64,000 bases of DNA from Tillus elongatus (taxonomy: Eukaryota; Arthropoda; Insecta; Coleoptera; Cleridae). The translations under genes and the position numbers were made by a program. Below are positions 24,906 through 36,799 of the stretch, piece after piece. The notes beneath the pieces are model-generated. The model was not told where the DNA came from. It worked only from the letters and a program-made list of their open reading frames with translations, and made no database searches. The stretch lies in contig OZ023270.1 in the NCBI GenBank assembly GCA_964006375.1, positions 52,378,120 to 52,442,119 of the forward strand, in the 5' to 3' direction. Every line of letters starts with the position of its first letter. Position 1 is the stretch's first letter.

Positions 24906-25108
24906 TGATGAATCATAGTCATCATCTTTGCTTGTGCTATTACCAGTCTTTTCATCTTTGGTAATTTTTTGCCTCATTTCTGGAATGAGAATTTCTAAAG
25001 TGGTTCGGGCTGCTTCTGATTTTGCCTGTTTTTTACTGGTACCATATCCAACACCATACTGCATATCATCTATCAATACAGTTGCTGCATAGGGCGTAGC
25101 AGCATTCT
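24906..25108 (-). CDS. pasha: pasha (DGCR8) internal exon, C-terminal half of dsRBD1
   Basis: After the acceptor TTATATTATAG the exon starts with AG, completing a GAG codon begun in the exon at 40597-40770, and reads ENAATPYAATVLIDDMQYG then GTSKKQAKSEAARTTLEIL. These are the second half of dsRBD1: the beta-hairpin and the basic KKQAKSEAA helix that grips dsRNA. An acidic linker (KDDDYDSS) follows, ending at TCA|GTGAGT. It leaves in phase 0, matching the exon at 12-269. The domain is therefore split by a 15.5-kb intron. Animal DGCR8 has the same order of motifs. Confidence 0.95.
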
Positions 25109-25435
25109 CTATAATATAAAAAAGAATATAATGAAATAGGTACACATTTGAAAATGCTGGAGTTCATTCCTATCATATAAAAATATTATTTTGCTAGTAA
25201 GGGCAAATACAAAAAAATTTTTTAGCCTGTCTTGTATTATCAAAAAAAAAAAACATCACTGACGCAGCCAGTGCGTTATGGTAGGGAATTTTGTTGTTGC
25301 TGTATCTTTCAGTTGGCAACTATTCACTGGGTTTTCGTTTGTTACTTCATACGGCCTTTCAAATATTGGTACAAGTTTTGCATGTTTCTTCATTTCTCGA
25401 CTTCCAATTCTGTGTGCCCTCACAATCACAAGGTA

Positions 25436-27370
25436 TCACTTCTCAAATTTCACCTCTTTGTTCATTTTCTTGCATTGTCGGCTCAAGTATTTATGTGCAT
25501 TTCCCCTGATTCTCTTCCTGACATTTTCAATCACTCTCTCATACCTCACTTTTTCATCTATCACCCATTTTCTTTCAGGCCTCCTTCCAGTCATCACATA
25601 CATAGGTGTCTCTTCCATATTCAAAGTGTGGCATTCATTCTGAATTTTTTCAACAATTGGCTCTCCCATTCTCTCTGGTCATCATTTATCAACATTCTCA
25701 AATACTTGATTACCTCATGTATATATCGCTCTGCCGCGTTAATACTGGGGTGTCTTATGTTTGTGTATTGCATTCGAATTCCTTTACTTCCGCAAAACTG
25801 TTGGATCGCTTCATTCTGGAAGTATGTCGCGTTATCAAGTAAAATTGTTTTGGGTTTCCCTATTTGAAATATGTACAATCTGAGAATCTTCATCGTGACC
25901 AGTTTGTTGGTTCGTTTCAATTCTCACTTTCGTGACTCTCGATACAAAACATATTGGCACTTCCACTCCCTCTTGCATTTGCACTAACACTCCAGCCAAT
26001 TTATTAATTGACGCATCCGTTCTCAATGTGAGTTCCGATTCATACCTAGGATGGTACACCTGTAACCCCTTGCAAAACTCCTCCTTTCTCAAGTTAAATG
26101 CTACTTCTGTTTCGTTGTCCCACTTCCATTTTTGATTTTTCTTGAGCATGTTTATAAGTGGATATAACTTTTCACTCAAGTTAGGGATCAATCTTTTGAA
26201 GTAGTTAATCATGGCAATGAATCATCTGAGTGTTTTCAAGTTGATAGGGCGTCTGAACTCCCTGATGGCATCTACCTGTTGTTCATCCATCCTTATACCC
26301 TCTTGGTCAATGACGTACCCCCAGAATACTACCGCTTTTTGATAAAACTGGCATTTCTCCAGGTTGATCTTCAAACCAGTTTCATCTAGTGCTCCCGAAA
26401 CTGTTTCCACATGCTCTTGGTGGCTCTCCTCTTTATTGCTTATCAATATGTCATCTACATAGTGTACTACAAACTGTTCATACTTGTCTAATATAGTATG
26501 TAGTGCTCTGGTCAGTGCTGCGCATGCGGATTGAATCCCGTAAGGCACTACCGCAAATCTATAGACCACTCAGTCTATCGTAAAACCTGTATAGTCTCGG
26601 ATATCTTCGTGTAATGGAATCAGACAAAAACTATGCTTCAAATCAATCTTCGTAAATACTTCCGAACACGTTAACCTACCAAAGACTGAGTCAATGTTCA
26701 CTGGGGCTCCATATTGTGGAACTGAACAACTATTTATGTTTCTGGCATCCAGACAGAGTTTTAGCTCGCCAATAGATTTTTTTACAATGACTACTGGATT
26801 TATATATGGGGTATTACTATTTTCAATTATCCCCCTCTGCTTCAGTTTTAATATTTCTTCGGCTACTTCTCTTCTATATTTATATGGAATTGGATATGAC
26901 TTGGCCTTGAAATTCTTTAACCCTCTTACTTTAAACTGATGTACATAATTTTTCGCAACTCTCGTCTCATCTATAATTAACCCTCTGTATTTTTCTAGCG
27001 GTCCCTTTATTCGCTCTATATTTTTTTATTGCAGTTTTTTGCATACTATCCCCATTTTCCTTATATATTTCATTATTATATCTGCTATACCTTACTTCAA
27101 ATATAGCTTTTTCTTTATTCATAAAAACGTGATCTTCTATCACTGAACTATTCCTAACTACACTACCATCCTCCCCATATTGATCATTTTCTTCGATTCT
27201 TTCCATTTTTATTCTTTTGTTGCGAATTATTATGTATTTATTCAGGTAATCGATTATAATTTTATATCTCTCCATTTCGTCAGTGCCTATTATTATGTCA
27301 TACTCCATATCGTCCATTATCAAGAGCTGTAGCTCCAGTTTTTCGTCGTTTATTCCTACTTCCACAGATA
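25436..27370 (-). pseudogene. degraded Ty3/Gypsy LTR-retrotransposon pol
   Basis: Minus-strand frames give, in pol order, an aspartic-protease tail (26967-27365, with YDIIIGTDEMERY), RT (26222-26569, with VVHYVDDILIS), RNase H (25835-26212, with LRTDASINKLAGVL), and integrase core and tail (25436-25920, with LLDNATYFQNEAI). The frame runs from SRVTKVRIE straight into unrelated residues and then integrase, so the RNase H-integrase spacer and the integrase zinc finger are deleted. No gag or LTRs could be delimited. It lies in the 15.5-kb pasha intron, in sense orientation. Confidence 0.85.
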
Positions 27371-29040
27371 TTCTCTGAAATGTGTTGCAAATATGTGTGT
27401 ATCAAATATATGTATGTAAATTTTGTTTTAGTATTTTTATATTAGATTTTAATTAAATCTTATTTGTAAAAATGTGTTTATTAAAATTATATGTATGTAA
27501 TTTTACACCTTGGTGTACTCAATGCCTTTTTATTGTAGTATGTCACATACAAATTTGACTGATGACAAAAATATGATTAGATTCTCAAATCAGGGAGCGT
27601 ATTAAAGCTAGTGGGTTCAAGTCCTATCAATTTATTACTATTTCAAATGTATCTATCTAAAAATTTCTAAATGAAATGCTGTTCCTTTCTTTATTTAACC
27701 AATTTGTGATTATTATTATTGATATTGTTTGTTTTCCCTATTTATTATATATACGAACCAAAATAAAGCAATGGTTTTAAAACTAACACACAGTTGAACT
27801 TGACTAGTGCTAAATCAAATAATAAATGCCTATTCTTATTATTAATTATTTATATCTTGCTCTTTTACTGTTTTTACAGTTTTTAAATAAATCATTAAGA
27901 GCTTTGTGTTGATACATATTAGAGTAACATGAATCTATTCTTAAGCTAGCTAAGATTAACACCAACATATACCAGCTAAATCATACAATCAAGATTTCAC
28001 GTGCAGTCAATGGTGGACTCTCGACGATAGGCTATGTGTAGTGAACTCTGCTGCTCAGAAATGGCCAAACACGCACCTTTTTTGTTATTTACAAATTTTA
28101 AAAAAATGGATGCTTTACAGAGTGTACTATTTGTATCTGCTTTTCCTTTTATATTTAATTACAGTTTTATAACTTTGACTTATAAATGTGTTTCTGCTGC
28201 AGTGAGTGATCACATAAGACGTAAGTATAATTATTATTATATCAACTCACTGTTTTATTGTCGTTAGGTTCTTTCCTGGCTTACTTTTAGACTGCCACTA
28301 ACTGACGGGTCACTCTGCTCCCTGCTTTTTCTCCAAACTTTTCCTTTTACTTTGCTGCTTCACAAATTTTCAATTCTTGTTTTTTTTTAAATTTTTATCA
28401 AAAAAAATTAAATCCTCTTTTCTTTCAAAAATGTTGAAAAAAGTCCACTTGTTTTCTTCTCAACGACCGTCTCCAAGTCAATTTCTTTTGCTGAACTCGC
28501 TGCCTTACAAAAAATTCCTGTTTGTTTGTATCAACATATCCTGGGCAACCTTCTCATATGTTTCAAATTCATCTAATACCTTAATTTATATTTATATACA
28601 TTCAAACAGCATCTGACAGCATTTCTTAACCTAATCAGGATATTGGCATTGTCATTTTGACGTCTGATATTAAACAAAAAACATCTGTTCCCTATTCTAG
28701 GTTACAACATCTTAAAATTCTTAATTCTATTAAACAGCAACATCTTAAATTTCCTACAAATTATGTATACAGTTCATACTGTCCAAACATTTACATTTTC
28801 ATTATTTTCTAGTCTTTATAGGTCGTCATATTTATTTATTTGTCTGCACTAAGTCCAATTACCTTTATCGTTTCTTCTGACCTGGATCTTATCTCAGTTT
28901 GCATAGGCACTTCACACCTTATAGACTAACTTACAATAATTATATCCCTTGTAATCCCAGGCTTTGTATGGGTTGTTTTAGAATGTCTTGTAGGAGTGTA
29001 TATGTGGATGTTTTTTATTCTTACCTTCCCCTTACAGATA
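27371..29040. other. intron sequence, unclassified
   Basis: AT-rich. It may include remains of gag or LTR of the adjacent Gypsy element, but no motif confirms this. GGTTCAAGTCC at about 27613 resembles a Pol III B box, but I see no paired A box or cloverleaf. Confidence 0.45.
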
Positions 29041-29045
29041 CCATA

Positions 29046-29046
29046 T

Positions 29047-29139
<93 letters not shown>
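29046..29139. repeat. (TA)n microsatellite at the 3' end of the CR1-like element
   Basis: About 94 bp of TA, merging into an (AAT)n-type tail at 29140-29165 that forms the 3' end of the neighbouring minus-strand retrotransposon. Confidence 0.95.
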
Positions 29140-29144
<5 letters not shown>

Positions 29145-29330
29145 ATAATATAATAATAATAATATTTATTGTGGCAAAAATTACACAGCCTTGTCAAACA
29201 AATACCAAATATAAGATTATAGAACTAAAATTGTGAAATAAACATCAAAAACAAACAAAAATACAAAAGACAAAAGAAACAAATTTACACATATAAAAAA
29301 AAATGGCATCTTATGTTGTCTCTAGTGGCT

Positions 29331-32093
29331 CTACTCTATCCACTCAATGTCCATATTGAGGTATTCACCTAAAGAATAAAATGCATACTTCATAAGAGTG
29401 TTTTTCACATTTCTCCTAAATTCTCGCTTATGTTTTGATCTTATATTCTGGGGGATTTTATTGAAGAACTTGACACCCCAGCAATTCACCCCGGTTTCAG
29501 CTCTTTTTATTCTATGATAAGGAATGGATATGTTCTGTCTGCCTCGGGTACCATATTCGTGGTAATCACCGTTTTGGTTGTAGTCCTCTTGATGTTGGTA
29601 AGTATATAAGACACTTTCCAAAATATATGCTGAAAAGATGGTAAGTATGCCTGTCTTCGTGAATAAGGTTCTACAACTTGTACGTCTGTCTACTGAACAG
29701 ATTATTCTTACTGCAGCTTTCTGTTGCAGAAATATTTCAGACACTCCAGGGCTACTCCCCCATATTAGGATACCATAGGTAGCCCTACTTTGGAAACATG
29801 CATGATAAGCTGTCAACACTGTCTGGTAATTACTGATGTTCATCCGACGCCTCAACAGATACAGACACGCCGCCAATGTGCCCTGGAGCTTTTCAATGTG
29901 CATTGACCAGCGAAAATCTGATTGTATATATACACCAAGAAATTTCACAGATTGTTTTTGTCTTGGTTGCGTTTGGTGGGAGCTGATATTCAAGACTTTT
30001 GTTTTGTTTACATTGAGTTTCAGTTTATTATTTCTAAACCATTCTCCTGCTTCCGACATTGTGATATTTCTTCTCTCATTAAGTTCAGCTTCATTTCTGC
30101 CAATGTTTACAAATGAGGTATCGTCTGTATAGAGAGAAACTGCATCAGACGAAACATTCTCTGGAAGATCATTTGTGTATATAATGAATAGGAGAGGCCC
30201 TAGCAGCGAACCCTGAGGTATACCGCATGTTTGTGTCTGCCAACTCGAGTACTGTCCATTTAGCTTCACTCTTTGGTATCGGTTGGTAAGGTATGACTTA
30301 AAGAGCCTCAGTGGCAAACCCCTAATGCCATAGTGTTCCAATTTGGTTAGTAATATCTCATGTGATACTGTGTCAAATGCCTTATGTAAATCACAATATA
30401 TGCATTGTGCTATATTGCCAGAGTCCAGCGCCTCACTTAATTTATTTGTTGTGTTTACCAGCGCAGTGACTGTTGATTTACCTCCTCGAAAGCCATGAAG
30501 CTCCTCACTGAGAAAACCTTTTGCTTCTAAATATTCTTCAAGCTGTTGCTTTATTACATACTCAAATATTTTTGAAAGTGCTGGCGAAATGGAAATAGGT
30601 CTAAAGCTATCCAAAGAGGCAACATTGCCACCCTTATATGCCATACTTACGTCTGCTTTCTTAAGTTCCTCTGGAAACAGGCCAGCCTGCAAACATTCAT
30701 TTACTAAAGCTGTTATTGGATCTAGTATGCTGTAAATAACTGTTTTTAAAAATTTTACATTTATTCCATAACAGTCTGGCGTTATTTTGGCTTTCAAGGC
30801 ACATACCACTCTCCAAACCTCCAGCGACGTCACCTCCCGCAGATAAAATGAATTCATTGTATTAATAACTTTGGTCTTAATATATGTTCGTGGTACTATA
30901 TTATTTCCGTTTATTTGTTGAAAAATATTTTTACTTATATTAGCAAAATAACTATTACATGCTTCTGGTGTTAATGAAGGTAACTGTTTACGTTTTTCTT
31001 GTGTTTCACCCTTTATAATCTTCCATGCAGCTTTTTGCTTGTCTTCCGCTTGCTGAATAGCCATGGCAACCCCTTCAGCCTTTGCCGCTCGAACTTTGTC
31101 GCGATAGCAGTCTCGGTAGGTTTGGTATGCCATTATTGACTCGTTATCTCTTTTCACCAACCATATTGTGTAGAGTGCATCCAGCCTGTTTTTAAGACCT
31201 TTCAATTCATTGGTATACCAGTTTACCTTTAGTGTTTGAGTTTTTATCCTAGATTTTCTTTCGGGAAAATATTCGTTGTAGCACATAAGGAAGAACTCAT
31301 GAAATCTGGAGAAATTTGTCTGCGGATCACTGTTGGCAAAGTAGGCCTCCCAGTCAACAGAACACAAATGACACGCAAACCGTTTTAAGTTTTCTTCAGT
31401 AAAGTATCTTTTGTGTGTTTCTGTAAAACTTTGTCTGATAACCTTTTTTTTGTAGGTAAGCACCTGTCCAAGATGGTCAGAGATGTGTAAATTTAGTGTT
31501 TCAGTTTTTATGTGCTGCTTTGAGATATCTGTAAATATATTATCCAAGCATTTGGAACTAGTACTTGTAAAATGTGTTGGTTCTTCAAATAAATGAGAAA
31601 TATTAAAAGACTGAAGCATTTTGAGGAGTTTCTTTTTTGATGATGAATTATCCGTGTGTCCAAAATCTTGATTCCAATCACCTGCGATGATTATGTTTGC
31701 CTTAAAGACTTTAGTCAGCTTTAACAGTGTACTCTCTAGTTTTTCTATTAAGATGCCAATATCACCAATTGGCGACCTGTATACTGTAAGGATTATACAG
31801 TTCATCATTTTGATATAAATACCACATATTTCATAGTGCTTCTCCAATGAAGTTTCTAAGTAATTATCTATGTTTTGAAACTGTACATTCTTCCTTACCA
31901 TTGTAAGCACTCCGCCATGCTCAAATGTATTGCGGGTAAAGTAACTGCCAATTTCAAAGTCTTCAAAAGTTACATGCTTCAGTGCAGTCTTGACTAACCA
32001 GTGTCCTGTCAAACAGACAACTTGAATGTCACTACGCTTTTTCAAGAATAGCTCTAATTTATCCACTTTCCTACTGATTGATTGAATATTCAA
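29331..32093 (-). CDS. non-LTR ORF2: endonuclease-reverse transcriptase with altered catalytic positions
   Basis: A 920-residue open frame. An APE-type endonuclease comes first (residues 1 to about 230; NIQSI, VYRSPIGD, IIAGDWNQDFG, the HISDHLGQ end motif). RT follows at about 440-700, with FRPISISPALSKIFE, YCDLHKAFDTVSHEIL, GIPQGSLLGPLLF and SLYTDDTS, then thumb and C-terminal sequence. Two oddities: the conserved TEHW box reads LTGHWL, losing the glutamate that binds the metal, and the palm box is YTDD rather than YADD, keeping both aspartates. The element may encode an RT with a disabled endonuclease. The annotated ATG is the first in frame; the true start may be slightly upstream. Confidence 0.9.
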   Translation of the reverse strand: MNIQSISRKVDKLELFLKKRSDIQVVCLTGHWLVKTALKHVTFEDFEIGSYFTRNTFEHGGVLTMVRKNVQFQNIDNYLETSLEKHYEICGIYIKMMNCIILTVYRSPIGDIGILIEKLESTLLKLTKVFKANIIIAGDWNQDFGHTDNSSSKKKLLKMLQSFNISHLFEEPTHFTSTSSKCLDNIFTDISKQHIKTETLNLHISDHLGQVLTYKKKVIRQSFTETHKRYFTEENLKRFACHLCSVDWEAYFANSDPQTNFSRFHEFFLMCYNEYFPERKSRIKTQTLKVNWYTNELKGLKNRLDALYTIWLVKRDNESIMAYQTYRDCYRDKVRAAKAEGVAMAIQQAEDKQKAAWKIIKGETQEKRKQLPSLTPEACNSYFANISKNIFQQINGNNIVPRTYIKTKVINTMNSFYLREVTSLEVWRVVCALKAKITPDCYGINVKFLKTVIYSILDPITALVNECLQAGLFPEELKKADVSMAYKGGNVASLDSFRPISISPALSKIFEYVIKQQLEEYLEAKGFLSEELHGFRGGKSTVTALVNTTNKLSEALDSGNIAQCIYCDLHKAFDTVSHEILLTKLEHYGIRGLPLRLFKSYLTNRYQRVKLNGQYSSWQTQTCGIPQGSLLGPLLFIIYTNDLPENVSSDAVSLYTDDTSFVNIGRNEAELNERRNITMSEAGEWFRNNKLKLNVNKTKVLNISSHQTQPRQKQSVKFLGVYIQSDFRWSMHIEKLQGTLAACLYLLRRRMNISNYQTVLTAYHACFQSRATYGILIWGSSPGVSEIFLQQKAAVRIICSVDRRTSCRTLFTKTGILTIFSAYILESVLYTYQHQEDYNQNGDYHEYGTRGRQNISIPYHRIKRAETGVNCWGVKFFNKIPQNIRSKHKREFRRNVKNTLMKYAFYSLGEYLNMDIEWIE

Positions 32094-32140
32094 GTTAAGT
32101 ACAGCAAACAGAGGAGCATGTTGTTTATTTGTATAAGATG

Positions 32141-33182
32141 TTAGATGATTATCTGTGGAACTTGACCCACAGAAAAATTTCCTTTCGATTGTGTAGTTCT
32201 GGGAAATGTAAACTTCGAGAAAGCTACACCCCTAGGCCAAAATGTGGGTTTATATATTTCTTCTTTTAGGGTCACATCAGCTCCAATTTTAAAGCCCTTA
32301 CTATCTGCACGCTTAAGTTTGAGTTCTTCAACTATAAAATCCTTTCCTTTTGCAATATCCTTTGCCTGCAAATATTGCTGTATAATGTCCGATGTTACAT
32401 TTTTATTTACTCTTGATATAAACAGCCAAATTTTTGGTTCATTTCCCAAGAACTGTGCTGTATTTGCTTCATCTGTATCTTCTCCAATACTGATTGTTGA
32501 CCTATTTTTAAATTTCTTCTTATTTATAACAGTTTTCCAGATATTTTCCTCTTTTTCTTTTTCCTGTGGTAGTAAGTGCATATTATCATTCAAACCAATG
32601 CATTTGTCCATAACTTTTTCTTGAGCCATTTTGATTTCCATGTAGTTTTTCCTGGAATCATCTTTATTATTTATTTGGGTGTCATTTTTTGTTTGTTCAT
32701 TGTATTTGTTTATGTGGATTTCATTTTTATCCGTCCAATTTTTTGTCTGCCTATCTGAACTTATCTGCCGTCTACTGCTATTTTCTTTATCATTTCTTGA
32801 TAAAGTAATGTGATTTAGTTTATTTTCCAGCTGTTTATTTAAAATTTGTAATTTAACACAATTATTATGTTCCCTTGTAACATCCTCTTCCAATTTAGTT
32901 ACCTTTTCCATCAGCAGTTTATTGCTAACTTTCATTTCTACCACCAGCTGTTTTAGGAAATTGTATGCATCCTCTTGGAATTCAGTGTTTGTGTTATTGT
33001 GTGTTGTTATAGTGGTGTTTTCTACAGAAAGTGGTGTTTCACAGCAAACTTTCTTTCTTCTACCACAACTAGGATGGTAAATGAGTTTACATTTTTGGCA
33101 ACTAACAAATTTTAGTGCACTTTTATCACAATAATTGCAATTTTTATCACTATCACTCAATTCACTACCTTCCCTGTCGGCC

Positions 33183-33184
<2 letters not shown>
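32141..33184 (-). CDS. non-LTR ORF1 protein with N-terminal PHD-like zinc finger
   Basis: A 347-residue frame beginning MADREGSELSDSDKN. Residues about 17-50 form a zinc finger (CNYCDK, FVSCQKCK, HPSCGRRKKVCC), typical of ORF1 in CR1-like elements. A coiled-coil-like stretch follows (LLMEKVTKLEEDVTREH), then a lysine- and asparagine-rich linker. The C-terminal domain (KIWLFISRVNKNVTS) resembles the RNA-binding fold of nucleic-acid chaperone ORF1 proteins. The start lies 3 bp from the (TA)n tract, so nearly all the 5' UTR is missing. Confidence 0.82.
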
Positions 33185-33186
<2 letters not shown>

Positions 33187-33256
<70 letters not shown>

Positions 33257-33268
33257 GTATATGTATGT
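33187..33268. repeat. (TA)n microsatellite at the 5' end of the CR1-like element
   Basis: About 64 bp of TA followed by interrupted GTATAT units. Confidence 0.95.
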
Positions 33269-33539
33269 ACAAAATTCAAACGGTCCTTGGTCTCAGGTTC
33301 TAGGGGCACAAATTCGCGCTCATTTGAAGAAATTTGTGCAAAGTCTCACCATTGATACCTCTCTAATAGCGAGTCTTTTTTAAATAAAAATTCGCTAAAA
33401 ATGTGAGGAGAAAGTAGACCCATATTTGCATTTGTAATCAAGGTTGATAGATCTTTACTACACCTTAGCTGTTAATATACAACAGATGTGATTGTCAAAA
33501 ATTATATACAATTTGTTTGTTTATTTAAATCATACCTGC

Positions 33540-34105
33540 CTAATCGTAGCCCATATGTTTATTAGAATAGTCATAAATCGACTGAATTAATTGCTACAAC
33601 TGGTGTTCCACAGTGCTTAAACTTGAGGCCCTTACTATTTCTTTTAAATTTATTAACAACTTGAGCTTCTCTTTGCCATCTGAACATCTGCTTTTGTCGA
33701 GGACTTGAAGTTATATTTGTCAGTAAACTCTTTTCATCAATGAAACTTCAGAACTGAATTGATATAGTTCATGAGTGGTGTGGCTTTAATAACCCCTGTT
33801 TGAACTTGCTAAAGTGTAGTGCTGTTTCTTTTACGAGAAAATAAAACAGCTTTATTTTTCCAGACACTATAAATAATGATCAGATCAAAAAATCAAATAC
33901 AGCTAGGGATTTGGGAATACCGTTTGATTTTTCACTACAATTTGATTTACATGTGCAGGAATTAATTTCAAGTATAATCTTGTATAATAGTGTGTTTCGA
34001 AACTGTCGGCAATTTAATAATGCTGAGGCCTTGAAGAGATTCTATTTATTACTTCTGAGATCAAAGATGGACTATGGACGTCTTATATATTATCGAATTA
34101 TTTAA
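33540..34105 (+). pseudogene. non-LTR retrotransposon RT fragment (jockey/CR1-like)
   Basis: Plus-strand frames give ATTGVPQCLNLRPLLFLL (the RT GxPQGSxLGPLLF block with substitutions), then DIVHEWC, NLLKCSAVSFTRK and TARDLGIPFDF, a recognisable palm-to-thumb order. The YADD box and several stretches are destroyed by stops and frameshifts. It is distinct from the adjacent CR1-like element and lies on the opposite strand. Confidence 0.7.
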
Positions 34106-34222
34106 CAACTATTGCGATGTTATTAGTGATAGCCTGTCATACATCCTTAACGAATTAAAAGTTTACTTATCTGCACTTTGATGTATATGTGCCTATATAT
34201 ATCCTTATACACATTAGTGTTT

Positions 34223-34334
<112 letters not shown>

Positions 34335-34387
34335 TTTTTTATATAGGATATAACACATCAGTGTTTATTTAAGGCCTTTCCACTATG

Positions 34388-35220
34388 AAGATCGAAACCT
34401 GTGATGAGCACTGATAAGTACACTTGGAGAACCCAAATCACCACAACACATCTTTTTAAAGACCTGACGATTGTTTCACTAACAAGTTAGCGTCATCAGA
34501 GGATGAAAAATTCTAACTACTTACTTCTAACATCACCTTTTATACTGAATCTTAGGCAAAGAATGATACTGAGAGGGAGACTAAATTGCAGGTAAATTTT
34601 CTGTGTATTGTATGTTAATTGCCGGACGAGGTTTTTGAACTTCCTTTATCACTTTACCCGACAGGTTTCGGAATGTTCATCTGCATCAAAGACAGAGCAC
34701 AAACAGAGGACTACAAACCAGTGGCGGAGCTTGGTTTAAGGAACTTTTGTTTTCTATTGCCCTAAAAATATAAATACTTTTGTACGCATCAAGCTTTGCT
34801 GGCTGTATAACTTTTTTATAAGTTTCAGATTTTCTTTATCAATGTGGGGTTATTATCCCAAATATGTTGTGCGACACATGACTTGTCTACACTACCGTAC
34901 CTCAATTGTGTCAGATGTTCATGAGATCTAGTCTCAATGGTTCTCTTAGTCTGCCCAATGTATTTAAGATTACAATCTTCACAACCTATCTCATATATAC
35001 CAGACATTTCAGGGGCGTTATCTTTATCATTTGTGTTACCTAATGAATTTCTTAAATTATTTTTTGTCGAAAAAGATAGCTGCAAATCGGCTTTCTTAAA
35101 AATGATGTCGAGACCACTTGTGATAAGTGGTTCAAAAGGTAGGCAAACAAATTTTGTCTCTATGTTATATTTCCAAAATGTCGTGCATTCCACCAACATT
35201 TTCTTTGTGTCTATTAATTA
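34388..35220 (-). mobile_element. 5'-truncated Penelope-like element
   Basis: On the minus strand, the frame 34825-35199 carries the end of a PLE ORF: FEPLITSGLDIIFKKAD, then GIYEIGCEDCNLKYIGQT (GIY-YIG) and THLRYGSVDKSCVAQHIWD. It is followed by the pseudo-LTR with CCTCTGATGA, a CTAAC/GTTAG stem, GAAAC-AATC-GTC-AGG (34463-34503) and TTGTGGTGATTTGGGTTCTCC. It is a sister family of the intact copy, and the RT is lost. It lies about 60 bp from a (TA)n tract. Confidence 0.85.
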
Positions 35221-35344
35221 ATATCTCCACTAAGCATAATTATAAGGCGTTACCTTTTAGCACTATCATCTGTGTTTAGTATAGTGTATGTTATTCATTA
35301 AGAATGCTTTGTCAATGGGTTTCACTTGTTGAGCTAATAAAGGT

Positions 35345-35367
35345 TATTATTATTATTATTATTATTG
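35345..35367. repeat. (ATT)n microsatellite
   Basis: Short run of ATT trinucleotides. Confidence 0.85.
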
Positions 35368-35629
35368 ACAGCAATAACAGCAATATAATTTTCAAGTTAG
35401 ATAAAAATATGACAATATACCAAAGAAAGATCTGAAAACTACTTATAATTTTATAAATAAAATTAATGATATTATCACAAATCTTGATTACAACTTAGTA
35501 GATAAAAAAACACAAACGAGCTCCACCATGTACAAAAAACACAAAACCCCGATGAATACATAGGTCTTTATAAATATTTGCAAATAAACATGTCATTGAT
35601 TGTTGTTGCCCTTACTTGGTAAAACTGGT

Positions 35630-35815
35630 CCATACTAGACTGGGAGACTACTCTTTGGCTTCACTGTTGGGTTTTGCTTCCCTTAAGAGAAGGACGTAGC
35701 CAGCGAGTAAGCTAACTGGAGCAAGTGGCCCTTCTAAATTCTAGATGTTCTAGAATGTTCTTCAACGTTTCTGTAACCGGTTTCATGACAACTACAAATA
35801 AAGATATGTTGCTAT
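35630..35815 (-). mobile_element. repeat fragment shared with 51585-51745 (probable PLE pseudo-LTR)
   Basis: Shares ACGTAGCCAGCG, GTAAGCTAACTG, CTAGATGTTCTAG and ATGTTCTTCAACG with 51585-51745. The minus strand carries GAAACCGGTTACAG, the 3' half of a hammerhead-like core better preserved in the other copy. Noncoding. Confidence 0.5.
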
Positions 35816-36795
35816 GTTATGACCTTTGATCAAAAAAATTTCTTTTTTTAAATCGAACACCCCTTATATTATTGCATTTTTGCAATTTCCATCGAATTGT
35901 AATTCATGTTTGTTTCAGAGTTATTTCAATTGTTTTGCAACTTTTCACATTTTTGGCACACATCAAAAATTGTAATACGGCGTTTTTACCAACAAAAGTC
36001 AGAGTCTAATGCAAATGACGCATTCAGAGTAGTTTTTGTATTATTTTATGAAAAAATCAGTGCTCTCTCAAATTGTGACTGAACTAAAAAACAAAATCAA
36101 ACTGTCGTAGCTCAATTGTTTCAAATAAACAGTCTGTATTTTGTGTTTCAGAAGTAAAGAGCATAATAATACTGTTTAATAAATGATTTAGAAAAAAATG
36201 TTTTCGGATATTCGTGAAAAAAATTGTTTGTATATTTTCTTGCAAAACGTTTTTTTTTGTATGGTCGAAAAGCTTATTTGATGAAATATGGTACATTTTG
36301 TTTCTTCTATACAAGTTATACTGGTAACCAAATTTAATTCCCGCTTTCATTAAAAGGACATATTGGCTATTAAAAACATGTTTATGAAAATTCACTACCA
36401 TAACGCTTGCTGCATGTAGACTTTTTTAATTTCATTAAGTAATGAATGAATTACACCTTTGGTTGGTCAAGTTTTATTAATCACCTCTTACGGCCTGTAA
36501 TGTAAAACAATCATAAGTTCCAACAACTGAACGTTAACACTTGTTCATCTCTTCTTTGTTTTTTATCAGTTAGAGTCATTAAGCAGTGCGGACAGGTATA
36601 CATATTATAGCAAAAAATAATCAGTGCCTCTTTCTCAGAAGGAATATTTAATAACAACAACCAGTTTTACAAAAGCAGGTAATGGAATCTTAACTACAGG
36701 GATGTTCGTAGGTAGTTTGCCTGAATACCTTTGTAGACGAGACTGTTGGTAATTGCTTGTCAAGTAACATAAATATTAGTTCTAGCTTTTATTCG
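35816..36795. other. intron sequence, nothing recognised
   Basis: AT-rich. A 105-codon minus frame at 36084-36401 has no recognisable motif and I do not support it as a gene. Confidence 0.5.
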
Positions 36796-36799
36796 TTTA

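Larger units (their letters stand above)
29140..33186 (-). mobile_element. CR1/jockey-type two-ORF non-LTR retrotransposon, near full length
   Basis: The minus-strand order is a short 5' end against (TA)n, ORF1 (32141-33184), a 47-bp spacer, ORF2 (29331-32093), then a roughly 190-bp 3' UTR with AATAAA ending in an (ATT)n-like tail. (TA)n tracts lie directly at both ends, so the target was probably a TA array and no separate duplication can be read. Both ORFs are open, implying a young copy. The clade call rests on a PHD-like ORF1 and the RT style and is tentative. Confidence 0.85.

Noticed and set aside
25232..25867. 211-codon plus-strand frame
   Set aside because: Antisense shadow of the Gypsy integrase; hydrophobic composition arises from the reverse strand.
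27593..27640. Possible tRNA or tRNA-derived SINE (GGTTCAAGTCC)
   Set aside because: Only a B-box-like word; no A box at the right distance and no cloverleaf.
36084..36401. 105-codon minus frame as a possible gene or pasha exon
   Set aside because: No dsRBD or other motif; the chain of exon phases is already complete without it.
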